Shown here: positions 17,400 to 26,563 of the stretch, piece after piece
How the letters are laid out: the number at the start of each line of letters is the position of its first letter
Position numbering within the stretch: position 1 is the first letter of the stretch
From: Candidatus Gastranaerophilales bacterium
GTDB taxonomy: Bacteria; Cyanobacteriota; Vampirovibrionia; Gastranaerophilales; Gastranaerophilaceae
Reading direction: 5' to 3'
Assembly: GCA_944324305.1 (NCBI GenBank)
Contig: CALUVV010000001.1
Location: forward strand, 62,001-126,000
DNA length: 64,000 nucleotides
The notes under the pieces: model-generated
Databases searched by the model: none
What the model saw: the letters and a program-made list of their open reading frames with translations, nothing else
What the model was told of the DNA's origin: nothing
Program-made: the position numbers and the translations under genes

Positions 17400-19117
17400 C
17401 TAGAAGAAAAACCTCACGGGTTGTATCTGCTTAACGCGACAGAAGGAATTTACACTTGTTGTACATTCATCGGCCTGAGTATAAGAATTGCCTGTCTTGC
17501 AATAAGGGGTAGAATCGCCGACATAACCCGTGATACAGGCTCCTTCTTTAAAACTTACATTTTTGGCAAGCCATTTCGTGGAACGTTTTCCGCTGTTGTA
17601 ATGTTCATTTTCCGCACTTACCTGTAAATGAAGTACACTGTCACCGCCGCCGGAATTTAAATTACTGCTGTCATAGGCCGGAATAACCTTACCGGATAAA
17701 GTTATGTAAAAAGGATAAACATCGCTCCATAATTGGGAATCGCCTTTTGAACCGTCAATATCAACATAAACGGTATATCCCCATTCATTGGTATTATCAA
17801 CACCGTCATATGTGCCGCCTTGAGTATTATTACGCAATGCATCAATACGTTCGGCATTCCGGTGCATATTATACAGACGTAAACCGTTACGTAAAGTCAG
17901 GTCCGGAGATTTATCAGAAAAATCTGTTGTGGATGTGCTTACAGTATTTCCATTACAAACTTCTGTGCCGCTCATTATATTGGCATATTTCTCAAACAAT
18001 TTACAGAAATTCATTCCTTTACGGGGCAATGTGCGAGGAGAAGGAATACATTTACATTGTTCCTCATTCCACTCATAACTTTCATCACTGCAGCTTCGAT
18101 TAAAGCCGACTATATCACTTATAATACCGCTGGAAGGATCACAGGTTTTGCCGCATCCCGGCTCGGCCGGACAACTGTTGATGCATTCACAGTTATCATT
18201 TAAATGTTGACCGTTTGAACATACTTTGGGAACACCTTCTAATTGACAAGTTTGACTGTTCCAACTCTGACCGCAAGGTATGTCATCTGCCGCAGGAGTA
18301 TTAGGACAAGACGGACACTGGCTGTAGTCGCTCTTTTTACTGCCATCCCAACAAGTTACATATGAAGGACAATCAGATGTATTTGTTACATAGCTGCCGT
18401 CCCAACACTGTATTTTACTCGGGCAATTAGCCGGATTTAATACTTGACTGCCGTCCCAGCAAGTATATATAGGTTGTTCCGGACAAGTTTCCCAACTATT
18501 TACAACAGTCCCGTCATAACATTCTTTAGTACAAGTGCAGGAGCAAGGATCAAATTGATAGTTAAGCGAACATTGTATATTACATTTAGGAGTACAACAA
18601 CCAAAGCATCCTGTTCCTTCAATATGTTCATTTTCATTACACCAAGACAAACCAGCAGACCTGCAAGAATCTTCAGAATAAATATTCGGCTGAGAAGAAC
18701 AACCCGAACTGCACTGAGAATAATCAGGAACCCAATAATCCCCTGCTACAACAGCTTGAAAAATACGGTCAAAAAATCCGGGCTTAACTGTACCTCTATT
18801 AGCTTCCATGTACTCTTCATCTTTTGGATCCCAGTCCGCAAGCATCTCTGAAGAAACCGAACGTAGTGTTGAATACGCACTATAATATGTATAAGAAACA
18901 ATATTATTTAATTTAGCCTTCGTTATACCTATTGTTACAGAAACAATTACCGCAATAATTAACATTACTACGATTATTTCTGCTAATGTATAGCCCAAAA
19001 CACTTGATTTAGGAGCTTTTAGACCGCCCCCCCCCCGACAATACGGGCACAGCCATCACAACACAAGTTTGGTAAAACCTGATTGAACATGGCATCTGTT
19101 TTTGCCAATCTTTTCAT
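17400..19117 (-). CDS. Large cysteine-rich prepilin-like protein, frame-interrupted by G10 tract
   Basis: A long prepilin-type protein with body of about 530 residues. From the ATG at 19117 (AAGGAG nine... bases upstream of the start) the frame runs MKRLAKTDAMFNQ and on into a G10 tract, then stops at TAA. Adding one G joins it to KAPKSSVLGYTLAEIIVVM, a prepilin motif with Glu at +5, after an unusually long 42-residue leader. The exported part has many Cys, four CxDG(S/T)...CP repeats (18312-18521) and a C-terminal domain ending CRVKQIQPVRFFF. Its paralogue is at 61766. It may be a pilus tip or adhesive minor pilin; that role is inferred. At ten G the ATG cannot express the pilin body. Confidence 0.78.
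18312..18521 (-). repeat. Four CWDGS...CP protein repeats
   Basis: Four tandem units of about 17-20 residues, each starting C(W/Y)DG(S/T) and ending CP (CYDGTVVNSWETCP, CWDGSQVLNPANCP and two more). The spacing suggests small disulfide-bonded modules. The paralogue has the same number at 62672-62872. Confidence 0.85.
19027..19036 (+). repeat. C10 tract (G10 in sense), prepilin leader, out of frame
   Basis: Ten C flanked by G. Stop TAA follows two codons after the Gly run. Eleven or eight bases would be in frame. The + strand sequence from the flanking G through GACAATACG (20 bases) is identical to that at 37388-37407 although the two genes face opposite ways. Confidence 0.95.
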
Positions 19118-19178
19118 AAATTGCTCCTTGTCTCTATAGTACGTTACAAGTATAGCATATTTTTAACAAAAATTCAAG

Positions 19179-20265
19179 TTATTTTTTCATGCGGAGATAT
19201 GTTTCGACGAAGCTGTCCAAATCACCGTCCATTACAGCATCAACATTACCCGTTTCATAATTTGTTCTGTGATCTTTTACCATTTTGTAAGGATGAAATA
19301 CATAAGAACGAATTTGTGAACCGAAGTTAATATCTGCATTTTCTCCTTTCAGTTCGGCAAGTTTTTTTTCGTGTTCAGCCTGTCTTATTGCCAATAATTT
19401 TGACGCAAGAATTTGCATTGCGTTTTCTTTATTTTGAAGCTGTGAACGTTCCTGCTGGCATTTTACAACTATACCCGTAGGCTTATGCAAAATTCTTACG
19501 GCTGTTTCAACTTTGTTAACATTTTGCCCGCCTGCACCGCCCGAGCGCATTGTATCAATCTCCAAATCTTCGGGTGGAATTACTATTGTTTTTTCAAAAT
19601 CTTCAATAATCGGTGTAACTTCTACGGATGCAAAGCTTGTCTGCCTTTTGCCGTTAGCGTTAAAAGGTGAAATTCTTACCAGCCTGTGAACCCCCTTTTC
19701 AGCTTTTGCATAACCGAAAGCATATTTACCGGTAATCTTTACGGTTGCGGATTTAATCCCCGCTTCATCACCTTCAAGCTTGTCAAGAAGTTCAACCTTC
19801 CGGCCATGACCTTCTGCCCAGCGTATATACATTCTAAGCAAAAGACTTGCCCAATCCTGAGCATCAGTTCCGCCTGCACCCGCATTAATTGTTAAAATAG
19901 CGTCAGCTTCATCGTAATCTCCGCTAAGCATTTGCTTAACTTCAAATTTATCAAGAGAACGCTCCATTTCTTTAAGATTTTCAAAACATTCGTTTATTAA
20001 ATCTTCATCACCTATTTCAAGAGCAGTCAATGTATCATCTATGACGGATAAACAATAATCTGCAAATTCAAGATTATCTTTTATTTCTCTGATTTTCGCA
20101 CCGAGTTCCGATGCCTTCTTTTGATCCGACCAAATCTCGGGAGACTGCATTTCACTCTCAAGATTACGCAAATCTTTTCTCAATCCGTCAGGGTCAAAGA
20201 CACTCCTTTATTTTATCAAATCTGCTTTTTAAATCGTTTAATTTTTGCTTTACTTCTGTTTCCAT
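19179..20265 (-). CDS. prfB: Peptide chain release factor 2 (programmed +1 frameshift)
   Basis: RF2 recognises UGA/UAA and triggers peptide release. A 23-codon first frame starts at ATG 20265 ([14 protein letters not shown]) and ends CTT TGA at 20199-20194. Shifting +1 continues GAC CCT GAC GGA into the main frame, giving about 360 residues, the normal length. The body has SPF (RISPFN), the codon-recognition motif of RF2, and GGQ ([13 protein letters not shown]), the catalytic motif. The internal AGGAG just before CTT TGA C is the known stimulator. RF2 level thus autoregulates through this in-frame UGA, as in E. coli. Confidence 0.95.
20194..20207 (-). promoter_or_regulatory. prfB autoregulatory frameshift site
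   Basis: AGGAG (20207-20203), then CTT TGA C ending at 20193. The arrangement of SD-like sequence, slippery CUU and UGA matches the well-known RF2 recoding site. It is also a useful internal control: this genome already uses a recoding site in a standard gene. Confidence 0.93.
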
Positions 20266-20295
20266 AATTTAATTTTACTATAAAAAAAGCCAACC

Positions 20296-20323
20296 TTGCA
20301 ATTGTCAAAAAAACTGTTATAAT
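20296..20323 (+). promoter_or_regulatory. Probable sigma-70-type promoter of the membrane operon
   Basis: TTGCAA (20296-20301) and TATAAT (20318-20323) are separated by 16 bases and lie 25 bases before the ATG at 20349, which has a TAAGGAG ribosome binding site. Confidence 0.6.
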
Positions 20324-20348
20324 AAACACTATCGGTAAGGAGATTTCA

Positions 20349-21128
20349 ATGTCAGGTTTAATTGAGAGCTATAAAAAGGTTTATGAAAACAAACAAGCAC
20401 ACATATGGCTTCTTGTCATATCAATAATATGGACACTGCTGTCAGCATTATGGGATATAAAAACCGGAAATTTCGACAATTACAGACAAAACCCTCTTGA
20501 TATTGTGTTTAATATTATTATCGGAGCTTACAGCCTTCAATTTCTGCACAATGCAATGAAAAATATAAATAACGGGGTTTTGCCGCCATTTACAAAAATA
20601 TGCCCTAAAATATTTCTCGGGGTAATAAAATTAAACATAATATGGGGAATATATGCCGTACTGATATTAATTTCCGCAATCCTTTTATACATCGCAACAC
20701 ATTTTATAGTAATTCCTGTTGTAATTACGGTATTTTTATTCTTTATTGCAGTGTTTGTATATTATATTTTTCTTGCATATGCAGAGGAGCTTAACTCAAA
20801 AGGACTTGCAAATGCTGCCTTATTATTTAAATTTATAAAACCAGGATTTAAACCGTTATACTTAAAGCTCTTATTATTTATTCTGTTCAGTATTTCCGTT
20901 GCGGTAATTTACATATTGCTGTATATTGCTGCGGGGTTAATCGGATTAGATAAAATCGGGCATATTGCGGGCGATTTTTATTTTATGGATATTATTATGA
21001 ATACCTTAGCAGGATATTTTGTTATTGTAACCTGGTATTTTGCATTTCCTTATTCATTAATCAACTCTTACTTCAAAAACATCAGACCGCTTATCAGAAA
21101 GGATGAAAATAATGACGGAAATGCTTAA
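20349..21128 (+). CDS. Membrane protein, first of three paralogues
   Basis: A 259-residue polytopic membrane protein with about six hydrophobic segments. N-terminal pattern: short amphipathic MSGLIESYKKVYENKQAHIW then membrane spans. The next two genes encode proteins of the same size and plan (a ...LxxLYKGKNAFAR... or FKRVYSDANAITK... start), so the operon arose by tandem duplication. I recognise no domain. The start is supported by TAAGGAG. The three genes overlap or nearly overlap, so they are co-expressed. Possible membrane complex; no function assigned. Confidence 0.75.
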   Translation: MSGLIESYKKVYENKQAHIWLLVISIIWTLLSALWDIKTGNFDNYRQNPLDIVFNIIIGAYSLQFLHNAMKNINNGVLPPFTKICPKIFLGVIKLNIIWGIYAVLILISAILLYIATHFIVIPVVITVFLFFIAVFVYYIFLAYAEELNSKGLANAALLFKFIKPGFKPLYLKLLLFILFSISVAVIYILLYIAAGLIGLDKIGHIAGDFYFMDIIMNTLAGYFVIVTWYFAFPYSLINSYFKNIRPLIRKDENNDGNA

Positions 21129-21861
21129 CGGTTTAAAAAAATTATACAAAGGCAAAAATGCATTTGCCAGACAAATCTCATTATTTTCAATATGCGGAAT
21201 TGCGGGGTTATTCAACGGTTATCTTGCATTGGAAACGCAGGGGTTAGCAGAAGTAAACATTTCGCAAAAAGTGGTATTTTCCGTATTTCTTATAATATTT
21301 GCGCTGTTTTTCACAGGATTTGAAACTCTGTTTATGCACGACAGAGAACTGCCTGACATTGATATGCAATCTTTTAAACTGGCATTTAGAAAAGTACCGT
21401 TTTTAATATTTCTTACGGGAGTTCCTTTTCTTATTGTAAGTCTATTTACAAAATATCAATACGCGGCTTTTTGCGCAGAAACAATATTATCAATTCCTCT
21501 TACAATGATGCAGGCAGGCTTTTCATACAATTACCGTAATAGTGACGCCTCATTATTATTTAAAAAATTCAGAGTTAAAGAATATTTTATGCTTTTAATA
21601 AAAAGATTATGGGTAGTAATAGCAAGCCATATAGTAACATTTGTATTTATATTTATAATATTCTTTATTTTAGGTATTGCTCTTGCTATATACTTCAAAG
21701 GGGATGTGAATGCAATAAGTCTTGCAATTTCGTCGCAGCAGACTGCTGTTGCAAAATTATCCGATTATATAACAAGCGTTTTATTAATTTACACTTTATC
21801 AATCGGTGTACTTGTTTGGGATTATGAAATGCTTAAAACTTATGAAAGAGAGGAACAATGA
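21112..21861 (+). CDS. Membrane protein, second of three paralogues
   Basis: A protein of about 249 residues with six or so hydrophobic segments, same layout as its neighbours. An in-frame ATG lies upstream at 21103, but ATG 21112 is preferred because AAGGA sits at a normal distance before it. The gene begins inside the end of the first paralogue and its own stop overlaps the third gene's start by four bases (ATGA). No recognised domain. Confidence 0.72.
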   Translation: MTEMLNGLKKLYKGKNAFARQISLFSICGIAGLFNGYLALETQGLAEVNISQKVVFSVFLIIFALFFTGFETLFMHDRELPDIDMQSFKLAFRKVPFLIFLTGVPFLIVSLFTKYQYAAFCAETILSIPLTMMQAGFSYNYRNSDASLLFKKFRVKEYFMLLIKRLWVVIASHIVTFVFIFIIFFILGIALAIYFKGDVNAISLAISSQQTAVAKLSDYITSVLLIYTLSIGVLVWDYEMLKTYEREEQ

Positions 21862-22634
21862 ACGTTATTGATTTAATGGTTGACGGGTTCAAAAGGGTTT
21901 ACTCGGATGCAAATGCAATTACCAAACATATTTGGCTGTTTGTGATAACCGGAATTGTATCTGTGATGTCGGTATATGTCCAAAATGCGGCAGAAGCAAT
22001 GGAGAAAACAAAAGAATTAGGAAGTTTAAACGGACTGTTAATTTGTCTTTTACTAACTATTGTCATCGGAATTTATATGGGTGGATATAATCTTTTATTT
22101 TCTCATAATTCATTTAATAATGAAAAAGAACATTCACTGCCTGAAATTAATATTAAACCGTTTAAAGTTTTCTGGGATGCACTACCTTTAATGATAGTTT
22201 GGACTTTATACGTATTTGCAGCTATAGGATTGGCTTTTGCATTTCTGGCAAGCCACTCTTTTCTTATTATTTTCGGAATATTCCTTATACTTGCAGTCTT
22301 ATTTATTTGTGCATTTATTCAATTTATTTATACTTCTTATTCTAAAAACTTCAATAAAACAGGATTATACAACATTTCTTTACCGTTCAAATATATAAAA
22401 TTTACTTTTTCGGATTTTGTATTACTCGGTCTTTTATTTATACCTGTGTACAGTGTCGCAATGACACCAAGTTTTATTGTAGGTCTGATTATGGGATTAT
22501 CCGGAGTTAAAGATGTTTCAGTCGCAATGTATGCCGGAGGAATATTAGGAGGATATTTAAGTTTTGTAGTTCAGCTGGTATGGTACTACTGCTTAGTTCA
22601 AATTTATAAAGAAAAAATTGAACCGAATATGTAA
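21858..22634 (+). CDS. Membrane protein, third of three paralogues
   Basis: A 258-residue polytopic protein starting MNVIDLMVDGFKRVYSDANA and continuing with about six membrane spans. GAGAGGAAC precedes the ATG. The gene ends seven bases before a strong bidirectional terminator shared with the converging prepilin gene. No family recognised; relation to the two upstream genes is by layout and N-terminal pattern. Confidence 0.73.
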   Translation: MNVIDLMVDGFKRVYSDANAITKHIWLFVITGIVSVMSVYVQNAAEAMEKTKELGSLNGLLICLLLTIVIGIYMGGYNLLFSHNSFNNEKEHSLPEINIKPFKVFWDALPLMIVWTLYVFAAIGLAFAFLASHSFLIIFGIFLILAVLFICAFIQFIYTSYSKNFNKTGLYNISLPFKYIKFTFSDFVLLGLLFIPVYSVAMTPSFIVGLIMGLSGVKDVSVAMYAGGILGGYLSFVVQLVWYYCLVQIYKEKIEPNM

Positions 22635-22640
22635 AAAAAA

Positions 22641-22661
22641 GAGCCTTTAAGGCTCTTTTTT
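22641..22661. terminator. Bidirectional terminator
   Basis: GAGCC-TTTAA-GGCTC followed by TTTTTT, with A-rich sequence on the other side. It ends the membrane operon and lies at the stop of the prepilin gene at 22660. Confidence 0.85.
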
Positions 22662-23372
22662 AATATGTCATCTCCCAATTATCATTTAATATCTTTCCAA
22701 AGCAGCCCCAACTGCTGCCCGGAGCACCTGCATTACATTGAGTATTAAACATTTTATCACGTGCTTCTTCTGTCAGCGGAGCATTATCATTAACATCTCC
22801 CGAGTAATCATCTATTAAACCGTTTTTATATACTGCGAAAAAAAATAAATCTCTCCCTAAAATATTCGGACCTTTCTTCCCGTTAATATCAACTCCGATA
22901 TTAAGTAATTTGTAACTACTGCCCTCAGTGGCATAGCTGGGTCTTATTGATGCTCCGTTTGCAAGTACAAATGATCTAACGTCCCTGCTGTAGCTGCTAT
23001 CAACTGAACCTTGAAGTGATTTATACTCATCAGCAAAGCAATCATCCATGGAATCGCATTCCTGAACAATTTTAAAATATGTTTTCATAAAAGCATCAAC
23101 CGCATCTTTTGAAATTAAACCCGCTTCAGTCAAATTTACGGCATTTCTATCGGTTTGATACTGCATCAAAGCCTGATTTAACTCATTATAAACTTTATGT
23201 AATTGAGTTACATAAGTTTTACGCTGATGGTTCTGCATCAAAGAAGGTACGGTCATAGCGGATACTACACCGATAATGCCTAAAGTTACAAGGACTTCCG
23301 CAAGAGTAAAGGCAGGAGCTGAGCCTAAAGTGCGCCCCCCCCCCGAGTTGCTGAATTTAATAATTCTTTCAT
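22660..23372 (-). CDS. Prepilin-like protein, frame-interrupted by G10 tract
   Basis: RBS GGAG precedes ATG 23372; the leader starts MKELLNSATR. With ten G the frame then reads into TAG within three codons. With one more G it continues GGGRTLGSAPAFTLAEV into the prepilin body beginning VLVTLGIIGVVSAMTVPSLM. The exported part has INGKKGPNILGRDLF and ends CFGKILNDNWEMTY, like its paralogues. The leader of 21 residues would be removed by prepilin peptidase, so tract length affects expression but not the mature protein. As sequenced the body (22660-23256) lacks a credible start of its own. Pilus subunit role is inferred. Confidence 0.85.
23335..23344 (+). repeat. C10 tract (G10 in sense), prepilin leader, out of frame
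   Basis: Ten C between G bases, 26 bases inside the ATG at 23372. The zero-frame stop TAG is two codons past the run. Eleven or eight bases would join the frames. Confidence 0.95.
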
Positions 23373-23511
23373 TTTAACTCCTTTCGTTTATTAACATATA
23401 AATCTTATCATTATTGTAAAAATATGTAAACAAGTTAAACAATATACTAAAGTTTTAATGAAATAAGCCGATATATAAAATGTAATCAGAATTAAAAACG
23501 GAGATTTATAT

Positions 23512-23667
23512 ATGCTTAAAAAGATAGTATCACCTTCGTGTAATGTATGCGACAGTGTGGAATTTATATTAAGAGGAGCGAGAAAACGCCGTAATCTGGC
23601 GATTGCATCAGCTAAAATGATTAATGCCGATGCAGGTATTCAAGCAAGACTGCATGCAGTTAAGTAG
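23512..23667 (+). CDS. Small basic protein (51 aa), unknown
   Basis: A 51-residue frame between two prepilin genes: MLKKIVSPSCNVCDSVEFIL, then a basic stretch RGARKRRN and an alanine-rich end. GGAG lies eight bases before the ATG. A CxxC pair (CNVC) near residue 10 might bind metal. Codon use looks like that of neighbouring genes, and a bidirectional terminator follows 41 bases after the stop. I recognise no family. Confidence 0.6.
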   Translation: MLKKIVSPSCNVCDSVEFILRGARKRRNLAIASAKMINADAGIQARLHAVK

Positions 23668-23704
23668 TGCTTATTGTTTAGTAAGAATTTGAGAGTTTAT
23701 ACTA

Positions 23705-23731
23705 AAAAGACCGATTTTAATCGGTCTTTTT
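23705..23731. terminator. Bidirectional terminator
   Basis: GACCGATT and AATCGGTC (23709-23726) with A-rich sequence to the left and TTTTTC to the right. It serves the 51-residue gene and the converging prepilin gene. Confidence 0.85.
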
Positions 23732-23737
23732 CTTTTA

Positions 23738-24432
23738 CTAATATGTCATTTCCCAATTGTCGTTCAGGATTTTTCCGAAACAGCCGAACCAATTATTAGC
23801 ACTTTTATCATTGCATTTTGCCTCAAAAGCAGCTTCTCTCTGCTCCGCAGTCAAAGGAGCATCCCCGTCATCCAGCGGTGCATCATCTATATAACCGTTT
23901 TTGTATATATATATTGCAAACATATCTCTTCCTGCAATATTCGGTCCTTTCCGTCCGTTTATATCAACATATAAAGAGATAAATCTTACACCGCCATGAT
24001 ATCTATAAGCCAAAGAAGTACCGCTTGCTAATGTAAGATAACCGTTAAGTGTAGTACCAATTTCTTTACCGCTCATATTTTTATAAGTATCAGCAAGACA
24101 TGGGGTTCTCGTTTCGCATTTATTTATTACTTTAAAATAAGTATTAAAAAAGTTATAAACTGCACCATCGGAAGTTAACCCGGCCTCTGACAGACTTAAG
24201 GCATTTTTGTCTGTTTGATAACGTACAAGAGCCTGACTTAACTCATTATAAAACTTATGCAGCTGAGTTACATAAGTTTTACGCTGATGGTTTTGCATCA
24301 AAGAAGGTACAGTCATGGCAGAAACCACACCTATGATACCTAAAGTGACCAAGACTTCTGCTAACGTAAATGCACGGATGGAGCTTAGATTACGCCCCCC
24401 CCCCGCGTGGCTGAATTTAATAATTCTTTCAT
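23738..24432 (-). CDS. Prepilin-like protein, frame-interrupted by G10 tract
   Basis: ATG 24432 has GGAG upstream; leader begins MKELLNSATR. At ten G it ends at TAA two codons later; at eleven it reads GGGRNLSSIRAFTLAEV and joins the body VLVTLGIIGVVSAMTVPSLM. The exported domain includes INGRKGPNIAGRDMF and ends CFGKILNDNWEMTY. It lies head-to-tail with the prepilin at 22660, with a small gene between them on the other strand. Same class as the other tract-bearing genes; the product is a probable pilin or minor pilin. Confidence 0.85.
24395..24404 (+). repeat. C10 tract (G10 in sense), prepilin leader, out of frame
   Basis: Ten C between G bases. Zero-frame TAA two codons after the Gly run. 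Eleven or eight would be in frame. Confidence 0.95.
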
Positions 24433-24487
24433 AATTGCTCCTTTCATTTATTTATTATTTTAACATATAGTCAAATTATCTTCAATA

Positions 24488-25519
24488 TCACGGTTTTATT
24501 AAATATTTAATTGCTTTTCCTTCAATATGCTGATGCATTGCCCATTCTACCTTTTCAAGAGGAAGTGTATCAGTTATAAGTTTTTCAACTTCAACATCTC
24601 CTGATGCTATATAATCCAATGCCATTCTGAAATACTTAGGAGTATGATGGAACACGCTCATAAGCCTTATATCACCGTAATGCATTTTTGTAGTGTCAAA
24701 AGTAACCGTAGAACCGGATTTACAACCGCCGAAAAAGTGAACCGTACCGCCGGGACGCACACATGAAAAAATTCTTTCCCAAATCTCAGGCAGTCCTACG
24801 CATTCAACAGCGACATCAAGTCCTTTATGTTCTTCCGTGTATTCTCTGAAAATCTTTTCGGGATTAGAATATTTAGTTAAATCCACGATTTCGTCAGCGT
24901 GAGCAAATTCATCCGCCGCCTTTAATTTTATAGGATTTCGGCCTGCAACAATAACCCTTGCACCTTTAAGTTTTGCAAGACGTGCAAACATCAAACCTAT
25001 CGGACCTATACCGATAATACCGACAGTCTGGCCGGATTTAATGCCCGTTCTTTCAACACCGTGAACGACGTTTGCCAGAGGCTCGCAAAAAGCCGCTTTA
25101 TCAAAGCTTAAATTATCAGGCAGAATAAGCATATTTTTCTTTACTATACGTGCGGGAACGGTAATGTATTCCGCATAAGCGCCGTTAAGCAAATCCAGAT
25201 TTTCACACAGATTATATTCTTCACGGCGGCAGTAAAAACATTTTCCGCATGGGGCAGAATTTGCAGCAACAACTCTGTCACCGACTTTTACATTTTCAAC
25301 ACCTTTTCCAACTCTGTCAACAATTCCGGCAAACTCATGCCCGAAACCTGACGGCACTGACTTTATCAAAACAGGATGACCGCGCCTGTATGTTTTTACA
25401 TCGGTTCCGCAAGTCAAAGCGGCCATAACTTTAACTGTGACCTCACCTTCTTCGGGCGGTTTTACCATAACTTCTTCATATTTTATGTTCTGTGGTCCGT
25501 AATATTGTATAGCTCTCAT
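24488..25519 (-). CDS. Zinc-dependent medium-chain dehydrogenase
   Basis: A 343-residue MDR-superfamily oxidoreductase. Catalytic zinc ligands: Cys in TCGTDVKT near residue 37 and GHEFAGIV near residue 60. Structural zinc cysteines: CGKCFYCRREEYNLC near residues 90-105. NAD-binding motif: IGIGPIGLMFARLAK near residue 170. Layout matches threonine/sorbitol-type dehydrogenases. It overlaps the start of its own operon partner by four bases. Substrate unknown; two such enzymes in tandem suggest consecutive steps in polyol or sugar alcohol metabolism. Confidence 0.87.
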   Translation of the reverse strand: MRAIQYYGPQNIKYEEVMVKPPEEGEVTVKVMAALTCGTDVKTYRRGHPVLIKSVPSGFGHEFAGIVDRVGKGVENVKVGDRVVAANSAPCGKCFYCRREEYNLCENLDLLNGAYAEYITVPARIVKKNMLILPDNLSFDKAAFCEPLANVVHGVERTGIKSGQTVGIIGIGPIGLMFARLAKLKGARVIVAGRNPIKLKAADEFAHADEIVDLTKYSNPEKIFREYTEEHKGLDVAVECVGLPEIWERIFSCVRPGGTVHFFGGCKSGSTVTFDTTKMHYGDIRLMSVFHHTPKYFRMALDYIASGDVEVEKLITDTLPLEKVEWAMHQHIEGKAIKYLIKP

Positions 25520-26496
25520 AATTTTATATATGCTTTCATTATTTTATTAGACATTGTATCATCAAAAGCTTTCCGAATATCACCAAGCTTATATTCTGTA
25601 GAAATCCCGTTTACTTTCACCTTACCTTCTTTTAACAAAGAAAGAGAAGCTCTCAAGTCAGCAGGAGACGGGGAGTAACTTCCCATAACAGTAAGTTCTC
25701 TGTAATAAATTTCATTATTCGGATAAGCTGACAGGTCAGACGGAGTACTTGAAAATACAATTATTTTACCTCCGTTACGAACATATTTTAAAGCCGTTGA
25801 AATTGCTTTATCAGCACCCGAAGTCATAAAAATTCCGTCAGCTTTGTATTCATCAGGCAGTTCCCTGACATCACATGCATCTATTCCGAAAGATTTTGTC
25901 AGCTCAATTCTTTCCGCAAGCAAATCACATCCGAGGACGTCATAACCGTATGCTTTTAAAGCTTGAGCCGTCAATATTCCGATAGAACCCAAACCTACAA
26001 CAAGTGCTTTATCACCTTTAATTAAATCCGCACGTTTAACCGCTCTGACAATACAGCCAAGAGGCTCATAAAAAGAAGCTTCTTCACAGGTAAGATTTTC
26101 CGGTTTAAGATGTGCTACATTTTGAAGATGTTCTTCGCTCAGATATACAAATTCCGAAAAACCGCCGGGACGTATATTTGTTGATTTAAAATGTTCACAC
26201 ATTGAAACATTTCCGTGCCTGCAGTAAACACATTCCCCGCAAGGGATATGGTGTGAAGTTACAATGACATCACCTTTTTTAAAGGAAGTGCCGGAATTTA
26301 TATCAACTATTTCCGCAACAATTTCATGCCCTAATACCGTTCCGTCTTTAGAAATTTTATGAACAAATTTCACAATATCAGAGCCGCATAAACCGCATCC
26401 GATAACTTTTACAATTGCACCCTTTCTTCCGTCAAGTTTGATATCTTCAACATTTTTTACAATAATTTTTTCATTGTCTGTTACAGCTATTTTCAT
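25516..26496 (-). CDS. Zinc-dependent medium-chain dehydrogenase
   Basis: A 326-residue MDR dehydrogenase, first gene of the pair. CGLCGSDIVK and GHEIVAEIV hold the catalytic zinc ligands; CGECVYCRHGNVSMC holds the structural zinc; VGLGSIGILTAQALK is the nucleotide motif. The four-base overlap with the downstream dehydrogenase shows translational coupling. Substrate is not determined. Confidence 0.87.
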   Translation of the reverse strand: MKIAVTDNEKIIVKNVEDIKLDGRKGAIVKVIGCGLCGSDIVKFVHKISKDGTVLGHEIVAEIVDINSGTSFKKGDVIVTSHHIPCGECVYCRHGNVSMCEHFKSTNIRPGGFSEFVYLSEEHLQNVAHLKPENLTCEEASFYEPLGCIVRAVKRADLIKGDKALVVGLGSIGILTAQALKAYGYDVLGCDLLAERIELTKSFGIDACDVRELPDEYKADGIFMTSGADKAISTALKYVRNGGKIIVFSSTPSDLSAYPNNEIYYRELTVMGSYSPSPADLRASLSLLKEGKVKVNGISTEYKLGDIRKAFDDTMSNKIMKAYIKL

Positions 26497-26528
26497 ATCT
26501 CGCCTCGCAGAAAAATTTTAGCACAAAC

Positions 26529-26557
26529 TTGAAAAGATTAAAATTAAATTATATAAT
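26529..26557 (+). promoter_or_regulatory. Promoter for a likely leaderless mRNA
   Basis: TTGAAA (26529-26534), 17-base spacer, TATAAT (26552-26557). The expected transcription start, about seven bases past the -10, is the A of the ATG at 26564, and no SD sequence is present. Confidence 0.65.
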
Positions 26558-26563
26558 AAGTAT

